A stretch of 64,000 nt of DNA, taken from assembly GCF_025147765.1 (NCBI RefSeq), contig NZ_CP102265.1, positions 2,047,001-2,111,000 on the forward strand, read 5' to 3'. Both the position numbers and the translations under genes were made by a program. Source of the DNA: Blautia obeum ATCC 29174. Its GTDB lineage: Bacteria > Bacillota > Clostridia > Lachnospirales > Lachnospiraceae. The notes under the pieces are model-generated. The model saw only the letters and a program-made list of their open reading frames with translations, did not search any database and was not told where the DNA came from. Position 1 is the first letter of the stretch. Each line of letters starts with the position of its first letter. Shown here piece by piece: positions 1 through 8,459 of this stretch.

Positions 1-3000
1 ATCCACTTCGCCCTCTACGGTTCCAAGATCACCAAGGGCATCCTGAATAAGCTGATCTACATGGTCCTGATTTACCTCAACATCATCTACTTCGGCCTGC
101 ATGCCTTCAATAGTTACTGGATCCGGGTCTATATCTGTCGTTGCTCTATCAATGGCGGTTTTTAATTCTTCCGGAACGCTTACGGTTCCATCCTGAATTG
201 CCTGTACCAACGCTTCACTCGCAGGATCAGCAATCATCTGATTTGCAAACACCTGCCATGCAGCATCGGCATCTCCAGCCGCAGCTCCTACCTGCACAGC
301 ATCATTAAAGGCAGTCATTACATCCTGCGGAACTGCCTGCCCCATTTCTCTGTACTCATCAATAAGACCTGCCATGCTTTCTACGTCAGGCTTCATTGAA
401 TCATAAATTTTTGACAATGCTTTCTGGTCTTTGTCACTGAATATGCTCGTACCAGTCATAGCACTGGAAAATCCGCTCTGCATTGAATTGACTAAGGACA
501 TATAATCCTGGTTTGCCAGATATGAATTGGCATTATTCAGGAAATTTCCTGTCTGTTCCTGAATTGCAGAATAATTTGAATCAAGTTTTTCTCCGTAAGC
601 ATCTGAAAGAGTATTTTTTTCAAATTCCAGGCTATTTCCAAGCATACTGGCCTGATCATTCCTTACGGCATATCCTGCCTGCTGCTTATAATTAACAAGT
701 TCTTCATCTGAAATTCTCTGCACTCCATTTTCATCAGCTTTGTTCAGAGCATTCAATGTAGTGTACAGCTTCTTTTCTGATGTTTCCAATGCCGCAGTAG
801 CAGTTTCTCTCTGTTCGCCAAGTTCCTCCACTACCTTTGTAAATGTATCTGCTGTCAGATCTTTTCCTGAAAGTCTGCCATATTTCTGCGTCAGAACATC
901 CATCTGAGCTTGTGCTTCCGCTTCCTGCCAGCCTTCCATAATGTTATTGATCTTACCCTGCAACTGGTCAATCGCTGCCTGTTCATCAACATCTATGATG
1001 CCATCTTCCAATGCAGTCTGAACCAAGTTTGTGAGACCTGCCGACAAAGATTGCATCTCACCCAGATCCTGTTCAGCCCATTTCTCAATCTGAGAGCCAA
1101 GGCTGGAACCATCAGCCATTTTTATGTCGAACTCATTTACCGTCATTTTTGCGGCAAGAGTTTGTTCCGTAAGAGCCTGTTCAATATTCTCTTTGAATGT
1201 CTCTATATTCTGCATATATGAGGACTGTTCATCCTCAGTAAGCTGAATGCCGACACGTGCTTTCCATTCCAGAGCATCGTTTGCAGCAAGGGCTTCTTCT
1301 GCCTGCTGATTAAATTCTTCTGCATTCTCAAAATGACCTATTGCCGCATTGATATTCACAAGCCATTGTGCATCTATTACACGTGATGCGAAATCCTCAA
1401 TTTGAGAATCATCCAGCTCTACGCTGCCAAAATGCGCACTTAGGCTGTCTTCTACCTGAATATCATTATATTTCTTTACGGCCAAGCCTACGGCTGTTAT
1501 CGCTGCTACAGCCGCCGCTGCTCCTGCTGCCCATGGTGAACCGAATAAACTTGTACCTAATTTTCCTAATGCACTCGCCATTCCACCGGCTTCTGAAACC
1601 ATTCCTGCAATTTTTATACCAGTGTTTACAGTTTTCATTGCCGCAAACCCAGCACCGATAGATGCAAACGCACTTGCGACAGCTTTTGGATTCTGCAATA
1701 CAGTCTTGATCATCGGAGACAGTGCATTTCCTACTTTGGAGATTCCACTCGCCAAGGTTCCAAATGCATCAGGAACCCAGGATGTAAGTGTTGGAATAAT
1801 ATCACTGGTAATCCACTGCGCACCTTCTCGCAACGGTCCTTCCATTGCTTCAAATGCCTGTAACTGCATTTCTTCATAGGCGCTATTCATATTTGCCATA
1901 TCACCAGAAAGATTGTCATTCATCGTTTCTGCCATATCTTCTGATGCTCCGGTGGCGCTTCTCAGAGCTTCCTCATATCCAGCAACCTTGTCCATTCCTT
2001 CGGCTAGAACCATATTTACGCCCTTAATGGAATCATCGGTAAATACAGAGCTTAATGCAGCGGCTCTCTGAGCACTTCCCATTCCTTCTGTAGCTTCTCC
2101 TACTTCCATTAAGATATCTGTCATATCTCGGAAGTTTCCAGAAGCGTCTTGGACAGCAATAGACGTTTCGCCAATCTTAATTGCTCCATCGTCCATTTTG
2201 GCTGTAATGTCTCGCATCATAGCTCCCAATGTCGTACCAGCTTCAGAACCCTTTCGACCTTGATTTGCCATAGCCTCCAACAGAGATGTGGTTGTCTCAA
2301 CGTCTTGCCCTGCGGCGTGCATATTCGCAGCTGAGTTTTTATATGCTTCTCCCAACTGTGCCGCTGTGGTATTACTGTTAGACTGAGCGTACGCCAACAT
2401 ATCAGCAAAATATGTAGATTTATTTGCCTCCATGCCAAATGCAGACAAATAATCTGTAACCATGTCTGATGCTTCACCTAATCCCATGCTAGATGCCGCG
2501 GCAAGGTTCAGGACGCCGCCCAAAGCATCCGTAGACTGCTGTGCATCCCATCCTGCCAAACTCATATATTTCAATGCTTCGGCTGCCTCTGATGCACTGA
2601 AAACTGTGGTTGCACCATATTGTCTTGCAGTATCTTCCATCATCGCAAGATCACTGGATGATGCGCCTGAAATAGCAGCTACTTCTGACATTACAGATGT
2701 ATAATTTTTTCCAAGTTCTATGGAATCTGCCGTAAAATCTTTTACCTGTCCAATAATCGCTGCTGCTGAAACAACAGCAAACAATGTTTTTAAAGCTCCA
2801 CTGAGATTTATAGCTTTCGATGATGCTTCCTCCATAGAACTCCCTGCATCATCAACCTGCCCTGCAAGCGAATCCATACCATCGGCACCATCTCCCAGAT
2901 CACCAGTGGCATCAGCAAGATCATCTACGCTTTCAGAAGCCCTGGATGCACTGTCAGATAAATCATCTGCATTGTCTGCCGCTTCGGAAAAAGCAGAGCC

Positions 3001-3273
3001 CATCCCTCTGGTATCTCCTGCTGAAAAACTTTCAAGACCGCTTACAGCATCATCAATGGCATTTCCAAGTGCCTCCGCATCACTTTCAACTGAATTGAAG
3101 GCACTTCCTGCCTGACTTGCAAATGAAGTGGCGGCACTGGAACGAAAAGCACTGTCCATAGCTCTACCGGCATTACTGAACTGCGTAGCTGCTGTTCTTG
3201 CAGAAGCAGTTATCCTTTGCATTTTCGCACTTACATCATCCTGCAACGTCATTCTTACAGACACATCGCTCAT
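1..3273 (-). CDS. Phage tail tape measure protein, 3' end cut by window
   Basis: The frame is open from the ATG at 3271-3273 to the window edge, so at least 1091 residues are present and the C-terminus is missing. The N-terminal 170 residues are rich in Ala, Ser and Asp and predicted helical. A TP901-type tape-measure core follows, with motifs such as YGATTVFS and MSLAGWDAQQS, then a hydrophobic Ala-rich segment near residue 590 and long helical stretches. The protein sets tail length inside the tube and is probably ejected with the DNA. It follows the chaperone frameshift pair, as in PBSX where xkdO follows xkdN. High Ala content and length fit the family. Identity is secure; tail length cannot be given because the gene is incomplete. 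Confidence 0.9.
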   Translation of the reverse strand, partial: MSDVSVRMTLQDDVSAKMQRITASARTAATQFSNAGRAMDSAFRSSAATSFASQAGSAFNSVESDAEALGNAIDDAVSGLESFSAGDTRGMGSAFSEAADNADDLSDSASRASESVDDLADATGDLGDGADGMDSLAGQVDDAGSSMEEASSKAINLSGALKTLFAVVSAAAIIGQVKDFTADSIELGKNYTSVMSEVAAISGASSSDLAMMEDTARQYGATTVFSASEAAEALKYMSLAGWDAQQSTDALGGVLNLAAASSMGLGEASDMVTDYLSAFGMEANKSTYFADMLAYAQSNSNTTAAQLGEAYKNSAANMHAAGQDVETTTSLLEAMANQGRKGSEAGTTLGAMMRDITAKMDDGAIKIGETSIAVQDASGNFRDMTDILMEVGEATEGMGSAQRAAALSSVFTDDSIKGVNMVLAEGMDKVAGYEEALRSATGASEDMAETMNDNLSGDMANMNSAYEEMQLQAFEAMEGPLREGAQWITSDIIPTLTSWVPDAFGTLASGISKVGNALSPMIKTVLQNPKAVASAFASIGAGFAAMKTVNTGIKIAGMVSEAGGMASALGKLGTSLFGSPWAAGAAAAVAAITAVGLAVKKYNDIQVEDSLSAHFGSVELDDSQIEDFASRVIDAQWLVNINAAIGHFENAEEFNQQAEEALAANDALEWKARVGIQLTEDEQSSYMQNIETFKENIEQALTEQTLAAKMTVNEFDIKMADGSSLGSQIEKWAEQDLGEMQSLSAGLTNLVQTALEDGIIDVDEQAAIDQLQGKINNIMEGWQEAEAQAQMDVLTQKYGRLSGKDLTADTFTKVVEELGEQRETATAALETSEKKLYTTLNALNKADENGVQRISDEELVNYKQQAGYAVRNDQASMLGNSLEFEKNTLSDAYGEKLDSNYSAIQEQTGNFLNNANSYLANQDYMSLVNSMQSGFSSAMTGTSIFSDKDQKALSKIYDSMKPDVESMAGLIDEYREMGQAVPQDVMTAFNDAVQVGAAAGDADAAWQVFANQMIADPASEALVQAIQDGTVSVPEELKTAIDRATTDIDPDPVTIEGMQAEVDDVEVNQDHVDQLIQDALGDLGTVEGEVD

Positions 3274-3290
3274 TTTCCATCACCGTCCTT

Positions 3291-3497
3291 TCATTTCTTT
3301 TTTAAAAATCCTCGTGCCAATCTTTCATCGGCATTTAAAGGTGCTTTTATTGCCAGTTCTTCCGAGGCAATATAGGCAAGACGAACATTCCTTTCCATCA
3401 TGGCGTATTCCTCCATGCGAAGTCCTTTCTTCTGCCATAGAACATGAGCCCACATCCAGTCAAAGGAATTTTCGTCATCGCCTTCCCCGGACATCAT
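3291..3497 (-). CDS. Tail assembly chaperone frameshift extension (gpT-like)
   Basis: This 68-codon frame starts inside the 3' end of the upstream chaperone gene, sharing ATGA with its stop. A perfect A_AAA_AAA slippery heptamer lies directly before that stop (minus strand, 3497-3503). A -1 slip there would fuse this segment in frame to the upstream protein. This is the G/GT arrangement seen before tape-measure genes in many long-tailed phages. The sequence includes FDWMWAHVLW and ends in KKK. It could instead be translated on its own by ATGA coupling, but no good Shine-Dalgarno precedes the ATG. Its role would be to recruit tape measure and tube subunits during tail assembly. Confidence 0.7.
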   Translation of the reverse strand: MMSGEGDDENSFDWMWAHVLWQKKGLRMEEYAMMERNVRLAYIASEELAIKAPLNADERLARGFLKKK

Positions 3498-3970
3498 TTT
3501 TTTAATTCTTCAACCGTCTCTTTATCATTTTTCTTTGAAGCAAGTCCACACGCTTCCATCAGACAATCATCAGCATACTTGAAATCGTCCTTATCCGGGA
3601 AGATAATGTTCGGCATATCCAGACGATCGTGCACTCCGTAATATTCCATCAGTTCAGGATCGTCCAGCTTCGGCTGTACGAATGCTTCCACCATAATCTC
3701 AAGACCTGCAGAATCTCCATCATAATCATTAATAACTGCAACCTGACCGTTGTTTCCAATAATCGGGCGATCACCATTTCTTTTGTCTCGATATACTTCT
3801 TTGGTCTTGTAGTTGTTTCTGATCTCTTTAATTTCCTTCATGGAAAGTCTTTTGATGATAAAAGGAATAACATTCCCTTTGGCATCCTTGTATCTTTCAA
3901 TGCCTGGAAACTCCATTGTTCCACGATCTTTCAGTTCCGGTTTCATAAACGCTTTCATGTCGATACCCAT
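3494..3970 (-). CDS. Phage tail assembly chaperone, XkdN-like (gpG-like)
   Basis: The product is 158 residues from ATG 3970, preceded by GGAGG with an 8-base spacer. A longer frame from 4021 would run through a stem-loop at 4001-4019 and has no ribosome site. It lies between the tube and tape-measure genes, the position of xkdN in PBSX. Sequence features include KAFMKPELKDRGTMEFPGIE near the start and a charged C-terminus (DKETVEELKK). The protein is likely soluble and binds the tape measure during tail assembly. Its 3' end carries the slippery heptamer that would extend a fraction of the product. Confidence 0.75.
   Translation of the reverse strand: MGIDMKAFMKPELKDRGTMEFPGIERYKDAKGNVIPFIIKRLSMKEIKEIRNNYKTKEVYRDKRNGDRPIIGNNGQVAVINDYDGDSAGLEIMVEAFVQPKLDDPELMEYYGVHDRLDMPNIIFPDKDDFKYADDCLMEACGLASKKNDKETVEELKK
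3497..3503 (-). other. Candidate programmed -1 ribosomal frameshift site
   Basis: On the minus strand the upstream gene ends GAA TTA AAA AAA TGA. The last seven bases before the stop form A_AAA_AAA in the zero frame, a canonical -1 slippery heptamer. After slippage the ribosome reads ATG ATG TCC and continues 68 codons to 3291. Position, direction and neighbours (before the tape measure) match the conserved tail-chaperone frameshift. Confidence 0.7.
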
Positions 3971-4000
3971 TCTTTTTTCCTCCATTTTTTCAAAATTATA

Positions 4001-4019
4001 GGGAGGGTTGTCCCCTCCC
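4001..4019 (-). terminator. Stem-loop between tail tube and chaperone genes
   Basis: On the minus strand, GGGAGGG pairs with CCCTCCC around a five-base loop. The hairpin lies 31 bases after the tube stop. The following TATAATTTT is only a weak U-tract, so this is more likely a partial terminator or an RNA 3'-end stabiliser than a full stop. It would give more tube mRNA than chaperone mRNA, matching the copy numbers needed. Confidence 0.5.
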
Positions 4020-4050
4020 ATTTATTCAGTCATTTGTTTGTTTTGTACTT

Positions 4051-4488
4051 TTACGCTAATCTCTTTGCGCCAAATTTAATGGATTCTTTAACTACATCAC
4101 CATCAGTATCCATGTCAATAAGGTTGATATCATCAGTCGGTACGCATCCAACACATGTGACTGTCTCACTCTTATTCGTTGCATAGAAATCAGAGTTTTT
4201 GTCTGTCTGAACTCCCTGAATAGTCAACTCAGGTGTTTTTCCGTCCTTTAAGTAGGAATCGATCATATTGCGATATCTTCTGGTTGTTTTCCATTCCTCA
4301 ATGGTGACCTCAATATCGTAACCAATCCAGCGACGGTTGGTTCCTGGCTCAGAAAGCTGTTTTCCCGACCATACATCCGGCTTAAATACAACCTGGAATT
4401 TGCAAGTGTCAGCAATCAGCGCTCCATCCAGATATACCTTACCTTCTCTTGCAGATAAGGGGCTTCTGTTTACACGTTCATTTGCCAT
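4051..4488 (-). CDS. Phage tail tube protein, XkdM-like
   Basis: The product is 145 residues with a GGAGG ribosome site before ATG 4488. It follows the sheath gene directly, as xkdM follows xkdK in PBSX. The N-terminus (ANERVNRSPLSAREGKVYLDG) and the beta-rich body (FQVVFKPDVWSG, WIGYDIEVTIEEWKTTRR) fit the XkdM family of contractile-tail inner tube proteins. Tubes polymerise as stacked hexameric rings inside the sheath. Length agrees with the family. A stem-loop follows the stop. Confidence 0.85.
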   Translation of the reverse strand: MANERVNRSPLSAREGKVYLDGALIADTCKFQVVFKPDVWSGKQLSEPGTNRRWIGYDIEVTIEEWKTTRRYRNMIDSYLKDGKTPELTIQGVQTDKNSDFYATNKSETVTCVGCVPTDDINLIDMDTDGDVVKESIKFGAKRLA

Positions 4489-4506
4489 AGTATTTTATCC
4501 TCCTTC

Positions 4507-5853
4507 CTATCGTGCTACGATGCTAATATAGAATTTTTCAGCACTATCTACTGCCTGTAATCCTATATTCAGATACATACTATCCCCAACAGACCTACCG
4601 GTATCAACCAGGAAATCCTCGTCAAGAACTACGTTTGTGAGTGCTCCATCGTCAGAGTAATTCTGAAGCATGGAACGTCCAAGGCCTTCCACTACAGCCC
4701 ATCCATCTTCGTCATTATCAAACTTTCCAGGACGGAATGTAATCAGGCAGTCATTTTCAAAAGAATCATATACACGAAGTGGACGGTTCTTTTTGATGTC
4801 CTGTGGTGTTTCAGAATCAATATGGACTTTGCTATTAATGTCATATTCAAGGATGACATTTCCTTCATCGTCCACACTGAAAAATGTCTGTCCAGCTTCA
4901 ATGGCTGCGATTGAAGCTTCGTTGTTCATTTCTCCAACTACGGATGTAGCATTTGTCACCTGGGCATATGTAAGAGAGGTTACATAATCTGCCCCTGCAG
5001 TAGCTCCTGCCAGCCATGCACACGCTTCTGCAGTTGTCAGTGATCTGTCTCCATACAGAAAAGAGTTCACCAGATTAATGATTCCTTCATAATCTGCTGC
5101 AAAATTCGGAGCTACTGCCTGGCATTTCCAACCGATACTCTCACGAATATACTTGATCTTAGTGAGAAGTGCTGTCTGCAAGGAACTCTCTGTGCTTGGG
5201 AAGCACATACAGTTGAAACGTACTTTCTCTGACTTATCCAGGAAATCGGAGATACCTGAATTTCCAGAGCCGTCTACAGTATCGGTTCCGCCTTCCAGTG
5301 TTGCGGATGCGAACGCTGCCATATCGCCTGTACCGGAAAAATCAACATACTCGGATACGCCTCTCAGTTCATCCATAGTTTTAATGCCTTCGAATAATTC
5401 AACCTCCGAGCCATTAATAACAACAGAAACGTCAAATCCATCTACAGGATTTGCAACTGATACGATCTTCACTGTGTTTCCAAGAGTTCCTTTATATTTT
5501 GCGGTTACTGTCAGACTTCCAGAACCTACAGTAATAGTCTTTTTAGCTGCTGCTCCTCCATCTGGGATATATACATATACTGTAGCGGCATTAAGAAGTA
5601 AAAGCTGTAACATAATCATAGATGAGTTAGTCTCATCGTAAATGCTACGTCCCAGCTCTGCTACATGACCATCCGGAGAATCGGCTGAAATGATAATCCA
5701 TTTCCCTCTTGGTCCCCAGTCATAACCAATCAATGGAATGCTCGCTGTTCCTCTGGCGGATCCGGAAGCTGTTGGCTGCCTTCCGTTTTTCAGATTGGCA
5801 TATACGCCTGGTCTTACCTTCGGCTGTGATAATTTAAATGTTCCACCTGCCAT
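4507..5853 (-). CDS. Phage tail sheath protein, XkdK-like
   Basis: The product is 448 residues. It starts with a typical sheath N-terminus (KVRPGVYANLKNG, residues 11-23), has the conserved segment FNCMCFPS near residue 215, and ends in a region typical of sheath C-termini (DTGRSVGDSMYLNIGLQAVDSAEKFYISI). It would form the contractile outer tail tube that drives penetration. The presence of a sheath gene identifies the phage as contractile-tailed. It overlaps the upstream small gene by one base and is followed 18 bp later by the tube gene. Confidence 0.92.
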   Translation of the reverse strand: MAGGTFKLSQPKVRPGVYANLKNGRQPTASGSARGTASIPLIGYDWGPRGKWIIISADSPDGHVAELGRSIYDETNSSMIMLQLLLLNAATVYVYIPDGGAAAKKTITVGSGSLTVTAKYKGTLGNTVKIVSVANPVDGFDVSVVINGSEVELFEGIKTMDELRGVSEYVDFSGTGDMAAFASATLEGGTDTVDGSGNSGISDFLDKSEKVRFNCMCFPSTESSLQTALLTKIKYIRESIGWKCQAVAPNFAADYEGIINLVNSFLYGDRSLTTAEACAWLAGATAGADYVTSLTYAQVTNATSVVGEMNNEASIAAIEAGQTFFSVDDEGNVILEYDINSKVHIDSETPQDIKKNRPLRVYDSFENDCLITFRPGKFDNDEDGWAVVEGLGRSMLQNYSDDGALTNVVLDEDFLVDTGRSVGDSMYLNIGLQAVDSAEKFYISIVAR

Positions 5854-6101
5854 TATTTTTTACCTTCCTTTCCGTAAAGCCATTCATTGATGATGGCTTC
5901 AACCTCTTTTTTGGTGTACTCCTCCTCAGTATGTCCATACATCGCACCATCAAAGGTGCTCTGAGATACTCCAAACAGGAGAATGCTTTTCTCCCGGAGT
6001 TTTCCTACGGCATACGTTGGCTCGTTTTTTGCAACATTAGCTGGCTTTTCCACTGTAGTTTCAGCAGAATCAGCGGCCTCAGTGCTTTTTCTTGTAGCCA
6101 T
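5853..6101 (-). CDS. Small phage protein upstream of the sheath
   Basis: The product is 82 residues from ATG 6101, which has GGAGG seven bases upstream. The longer open frame to 6236 lies inside the preceding gene and is not used. The N-terminal half is low-complexity (Ala, Glu, Thr) and the C-terminal half is compact (LLFGVSQSTFDGAMYGH, EEVEAIINEWLYG-like). I do not recognise a family by name. Similar short proteins often precede sheath genes in PBSX-type phages and may be structural or assembly factors. Confidence 0.6.
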   Translation of the reverse strand: MATRKSTEAADSAETTVEKPANVAKNEPTYAVGKLREKSILLFGVSQSTFDGAMYGHTEEEYTKKEVEAIINEWLYGKEGKK

Positions 6102-6102
6102 T

Positions 6103-6585
6103 TCATAACCTCCTGTTCTGTATTTCTTGTTTAGCATTTTGCCAAGCAAGATAAAATTTCTGCATCTTCGTTCTCTGTGCTTCTGGTTGGAAATACACGT
6201 CAAACGATAGGGATAACTGCACAATTCCTTCATCAACCTTTCTGGTTGTTGGGGGCGTTACCCTTAATGCCTTGCCAGTTACTTTTCCATCCTCATCCAC
6301 GATCGGGACCTGGCAATCATTCAGCATGATTTCATCTCTCATACTTGCTGCCACGACCTGTGCATCCCAGTCCAAATGTGCCATGAACCAGATATTCATT
6401 GTCATAGTCGTACAATAGGAACTCAGGGTTGCTTTTCTTCCTGCGGAATACGGTATCTGGAAATAAACTGAGGGAACATAGAAGTTCTCCGGTATCTCAT
6501 CGAAGTACAACTGTGTCCCCTCTTCTGAATTGTCCTGTATAAACCTCACTACAGCCGCAAGGCTCTGTTCTAGGTTGACATTCAT
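6103..6585 (-). CDS. Tail terminator / tail completion protein, XkdJ/YqbJ-like
   Basis: The product is 160 residues, placed after the HK97-gp10-like protein and before the sheath, which is the tail-terminator slot in PBSX and skin. Features are YFDEIPENFYVPSVYFQIPY near residue 25 and a beta-rich C-terminal half (VQLSLSFDVYFQPEAQRTK). The protein would cap the tail tube and join it to the head connector. The ribosome site GAAGGTG overlaps the end of the preceding small membrane protein gene. Family assignment rests mostly on position, size and composition. Confidence 0.6.
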   Translation of the reverse strand: MNVNLEQSLAAVVRFIQDNSEEGTQLYFDEIPENFYVPSVYFQIPYSAGRKATLSSYCTTMTMNIWFMAHLDWDAQVVAASMRDEIMLNDCQVPIVDEDGKVTGKALRVTPPTTRKVDEGIVQLSLSFDVYFQPEAQRTKMQKFYLAWQNAKQEIQNRRL

Positions 6586-6597
6586 ATAATTTCACCT

Positions 6598-6771
6598 TCA
6601 TACATTCCAGTAGCATAAGCTGGGTAAAATATCAAAATTGCAAATAGCCATCACCCATACAATAAACATCGTGCAGTAGAAAATTGTCCCTGCAACATCC
6701 TGATCTTTGCACTTTTTGAAAGCCTTGCATCCATTGTATAAAAGATAAAATAAACATAAAATTGCTATCAT
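6598..6771 (-). CDS. Small hydrophobic phage protein
   Basis: This 57-codon gene has an excellent ribosome site (GAGGAGG, then ATG 6771) and fills the gap between two structural genes. The product is very hydrophobic, with two probable membrane segments (residues about 2-13 and 29-48), and contains five Cys. It is spaced so that the ribosome site of the next gene overlaps its stop. No family is recognised. Small membrane proteins inside a connector module are unusual; it might be a cryptic membrane or accessory protein. Confidence 0.55.
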   Translation of the reverse strand: MIAILCLFYLLYNGCKAFKKCKDQDVAGTIFYCTMFIVWVMAICNFDILPSLCYWNV

Positions 6772-6787
6772 TGTACGTCCTCCTCAT

Positions 6788-7273
6788 TTATCCAAAATAT
6801 CGTCTGAAAAACTGCTCAAATGCTTTGTCTGCCATTTCTGGAAACATTCGTTCAAGAGTTTGCACTGACCTGTCAAAAAAATGTGAACCGGCAACAAACG
6901 AGGCTTTTAATACCATTCCTGATTTTGAACCAGGACTGTACCTGAAATGATTTCCTTCCCAGTATCCAGGAACAAAACGCCCAGGCTGCTGTCTGTGTCC
7001 ATCATTCACGTACTTTGCGTAATCAAGAGTGGATCCGATTTCCAGTGTCAGTCCTCCAAGATCAAGGTTCCAAACATTTCCGGAGCCTCCCTTCGTGAAT
7101 GAGGAAAGTAATTTTCCTGTGTCTACATTTCCTGCACCTTCTATGGCTTCCTGCACTATCGTAAGAAATTCTTCTCCAACTTCTTGCAAGGTCTTTCCCA
7201 TATACGGTTTTAGGTCTGTGCTGGCAGCCTCCACTTTCCTTGCAAATGCTTCCAACTGGCTTGCATCAATCAT
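6788..7273 (-). CDS. HK97 gp10-like / XkdI-like head-tail joining protein
   Basis: The product is 161 residues. Characteristic segments are NVDTGKLLSSF (about residues 49-59), LEIGSTLDYAKYVNDGHRQQ (about 77-96) and RFVPGYWEGN, typical of the HK97-gp10/XkdI family. The start overlaps the previous stop as TAATG, which indicates translational coupling. The protein would act in tail completion or head-tail joining. Position between the YqbH-like and terminator-like genes agrees with PBSX and skin order. Confidence 0.8.
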   Translation of the reverse strand: MIDASQLEAFARKVEAASTDLKPYMGKTLQEVGEEFLTIVQEAIEGAGNVDTGKLLSSFTKGGSGNVWNLDLGGLTLEIGSTLDYAKYVNDGHRQQPGRFVPGYWEGNHFRYSPGSKSGMVLKASFVAGSHFFDRSVQTLERMFPEMADKAFEQFFRRYFG

Positions 7274-7632
7274 TAAATCGCCCCCTTTATGCCATCCTCC
7301 CGGCGTATAGTGACAACAATATGATGATTGCCATGCACCGCCTTTGGGATTCCAGCCCTGAACAAATAGCCTCTACTTTTTACGAAGTCATTTTCCCTGA
7401 TATCGGTACCGTATGGCAGTGCCAGCTTTGCCTCTCCCTCAATAGATGCAAAAGGCTCATTTTGCTTTATCGCCAAGGATGAATTTACATAAAAATGGCA
7501 AGGCACATCTTCCAGATCAGGAGTGGCCTTACACATTTCAGATTGAGCGGCTTTTATACCGTATTTTATTTTTGTTTCCACCTGTTCAGGGCGGTATATG
7601 CTACATCTGTGGTTTAAAAATTCTTCAAACAT
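7273..7632 (-). CDS. Head closure protein, YqbH/XkdH-like
   Basis: The product is 119 residues, starting MFEEFLNHRCSIYRP, the usual start of YqbH/XkdH-type stoppers (a short helix followed by C-x-I/V-YR). The body is beta-rich (AKLALPYGTDIRENDFVKSRG). Such proteins close the head after packaging and connect adaptor and tail. It lies between the YqbG-like adaptor and the gp10-like protein, as in skin. Confidence 0.75.
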   Translation of the reverse strand: MFEEFLNHRCSIYRPEQVETKIKYGIKAAQSEMCKATPDLEDVPCHFYVNSSLAIKQNEPFASIEGEAKLALPYGTDIRENDFVKSRGYLFRAGIPKAVHGNHHIVVTIRREDGIKGAI

Positions 7633-7642
7633 ATGACACCCC

Positions 7643-8032
7643 TTACAAACTTCTAAGCCTCATTACTGTTTTTCCAATTCCATCCGTAATGATGTAATCA
7701 GCCAGTAATTCCTCAAGATCAAGACTATCAAGACTAATTGTGCCTGCTTCTACGGTATAAGAATAATCATCAAAAGTTTCGCTTTTGATTTTCTTCTTTG
7801 CTGATTCAATATCATTCTTTGCATATGCTTCCGCAACGAGTATGACTGCCATCCTCACCGGTTCCGGAATCTCATCATATTCAGCAAATTTATTATTTGT
7901 GATGTGAATGATCTTCATCTCCGCTCTGGCAATATCAAAAGTCAGCTTTTCATCTGATCTTTCGGAAACTTCCTTGTGGCTTGTATAGCTTTTCACATCA
8001 TTCGGGAGAACCCAAGGTCTTTTTACTGCCAT
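7643..8032 (-). CDS. Head-tail adaptor, YqbG-like
   Basis: The product is 129 residues. The helical body (FDIARAEMKIIHITNNKF, EPVRMAVILVAEAYAKND) and the segment ETFDDYSYTVEAG are typical of YqbG-type gp6-like adaptors, which bind the portal ring. The position just after capsid genes and before the YqbH-like closure protein agrees. It would take part in forming the neck of the virion. Confidence 0.75.
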   Translation of the reverse strand: MAVKRPWVLPNDVKSYTSHKEVSERSDEKLTFDIARAEMKIIHITNNKFAEYDEIPEPVRMAVILVAEAYAKNDIESAKKKIKSETFDDYSYTVEAGTISLDSLDLEELLADYIITDGIGKTVMRLRSL

Positions 8033-8051
8033 GCTTCGTACCCCTTTTCAC

Positions 8052-8444
8052 TTATTCCGGGATTCTCACAACATTCAGATAGATTTCGGCTTCGCCTGCT
8101 GTTGCCGCTGCCCCGGTAGATGTAAATTTAGCCTTGATCTTCGGTTTCTCTCCCTTGATGATTTTGAACAGGTTCTTCTGATATGTACCAGTAGTTCCTT
8201 CCGTCACATCATCAGCACCAAGCAAATCATCCGCAGAATCATTTGTTCCGACAGTAAGTACATTGGTTGTTGCTGCATTAAATGCTGTGTTCACCACTGC
8301 AACCGCTTTGGTGATAATAATATTTTGGGGAAGTTCAATCAGCACAATGCCCTTACTGACATCCTTTGTGTCGAATGATACTTTTCCAGCACATAACACC
8401 TGCTCGATTCCACACTTGCCTAAATCATAACCATTCAGTAACAT
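8052..8444 (-). CDS. Capsid-associated phage protein, possible decoration protein
   Basis: The product is 130 residues and sits between the capsid genes and the adaptor. It is predicted mostly beta, with many Thr, Val and Ala and few charges (VAVVNTAFNAATTNVLTVG). I do not recognise a named family. Composition and position suggest a virion surface or head decoration protein. Confidence 0.5.
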   Translation of the reverse strand: MLLNGYDLGKCGIEQVLCAGKVSFDTKDVSKGIVLIELPQNIIITKAVAVVNTAFNAATTNVLTVGTNDSADDLLGADDVTEGTTGTYQKNLFKIIKGEKPKIKAKFTSTGAAATAGEAEIYLNVVRIPE

Positions 8445-8459
8445 GCTTTTCTCCTCCTT

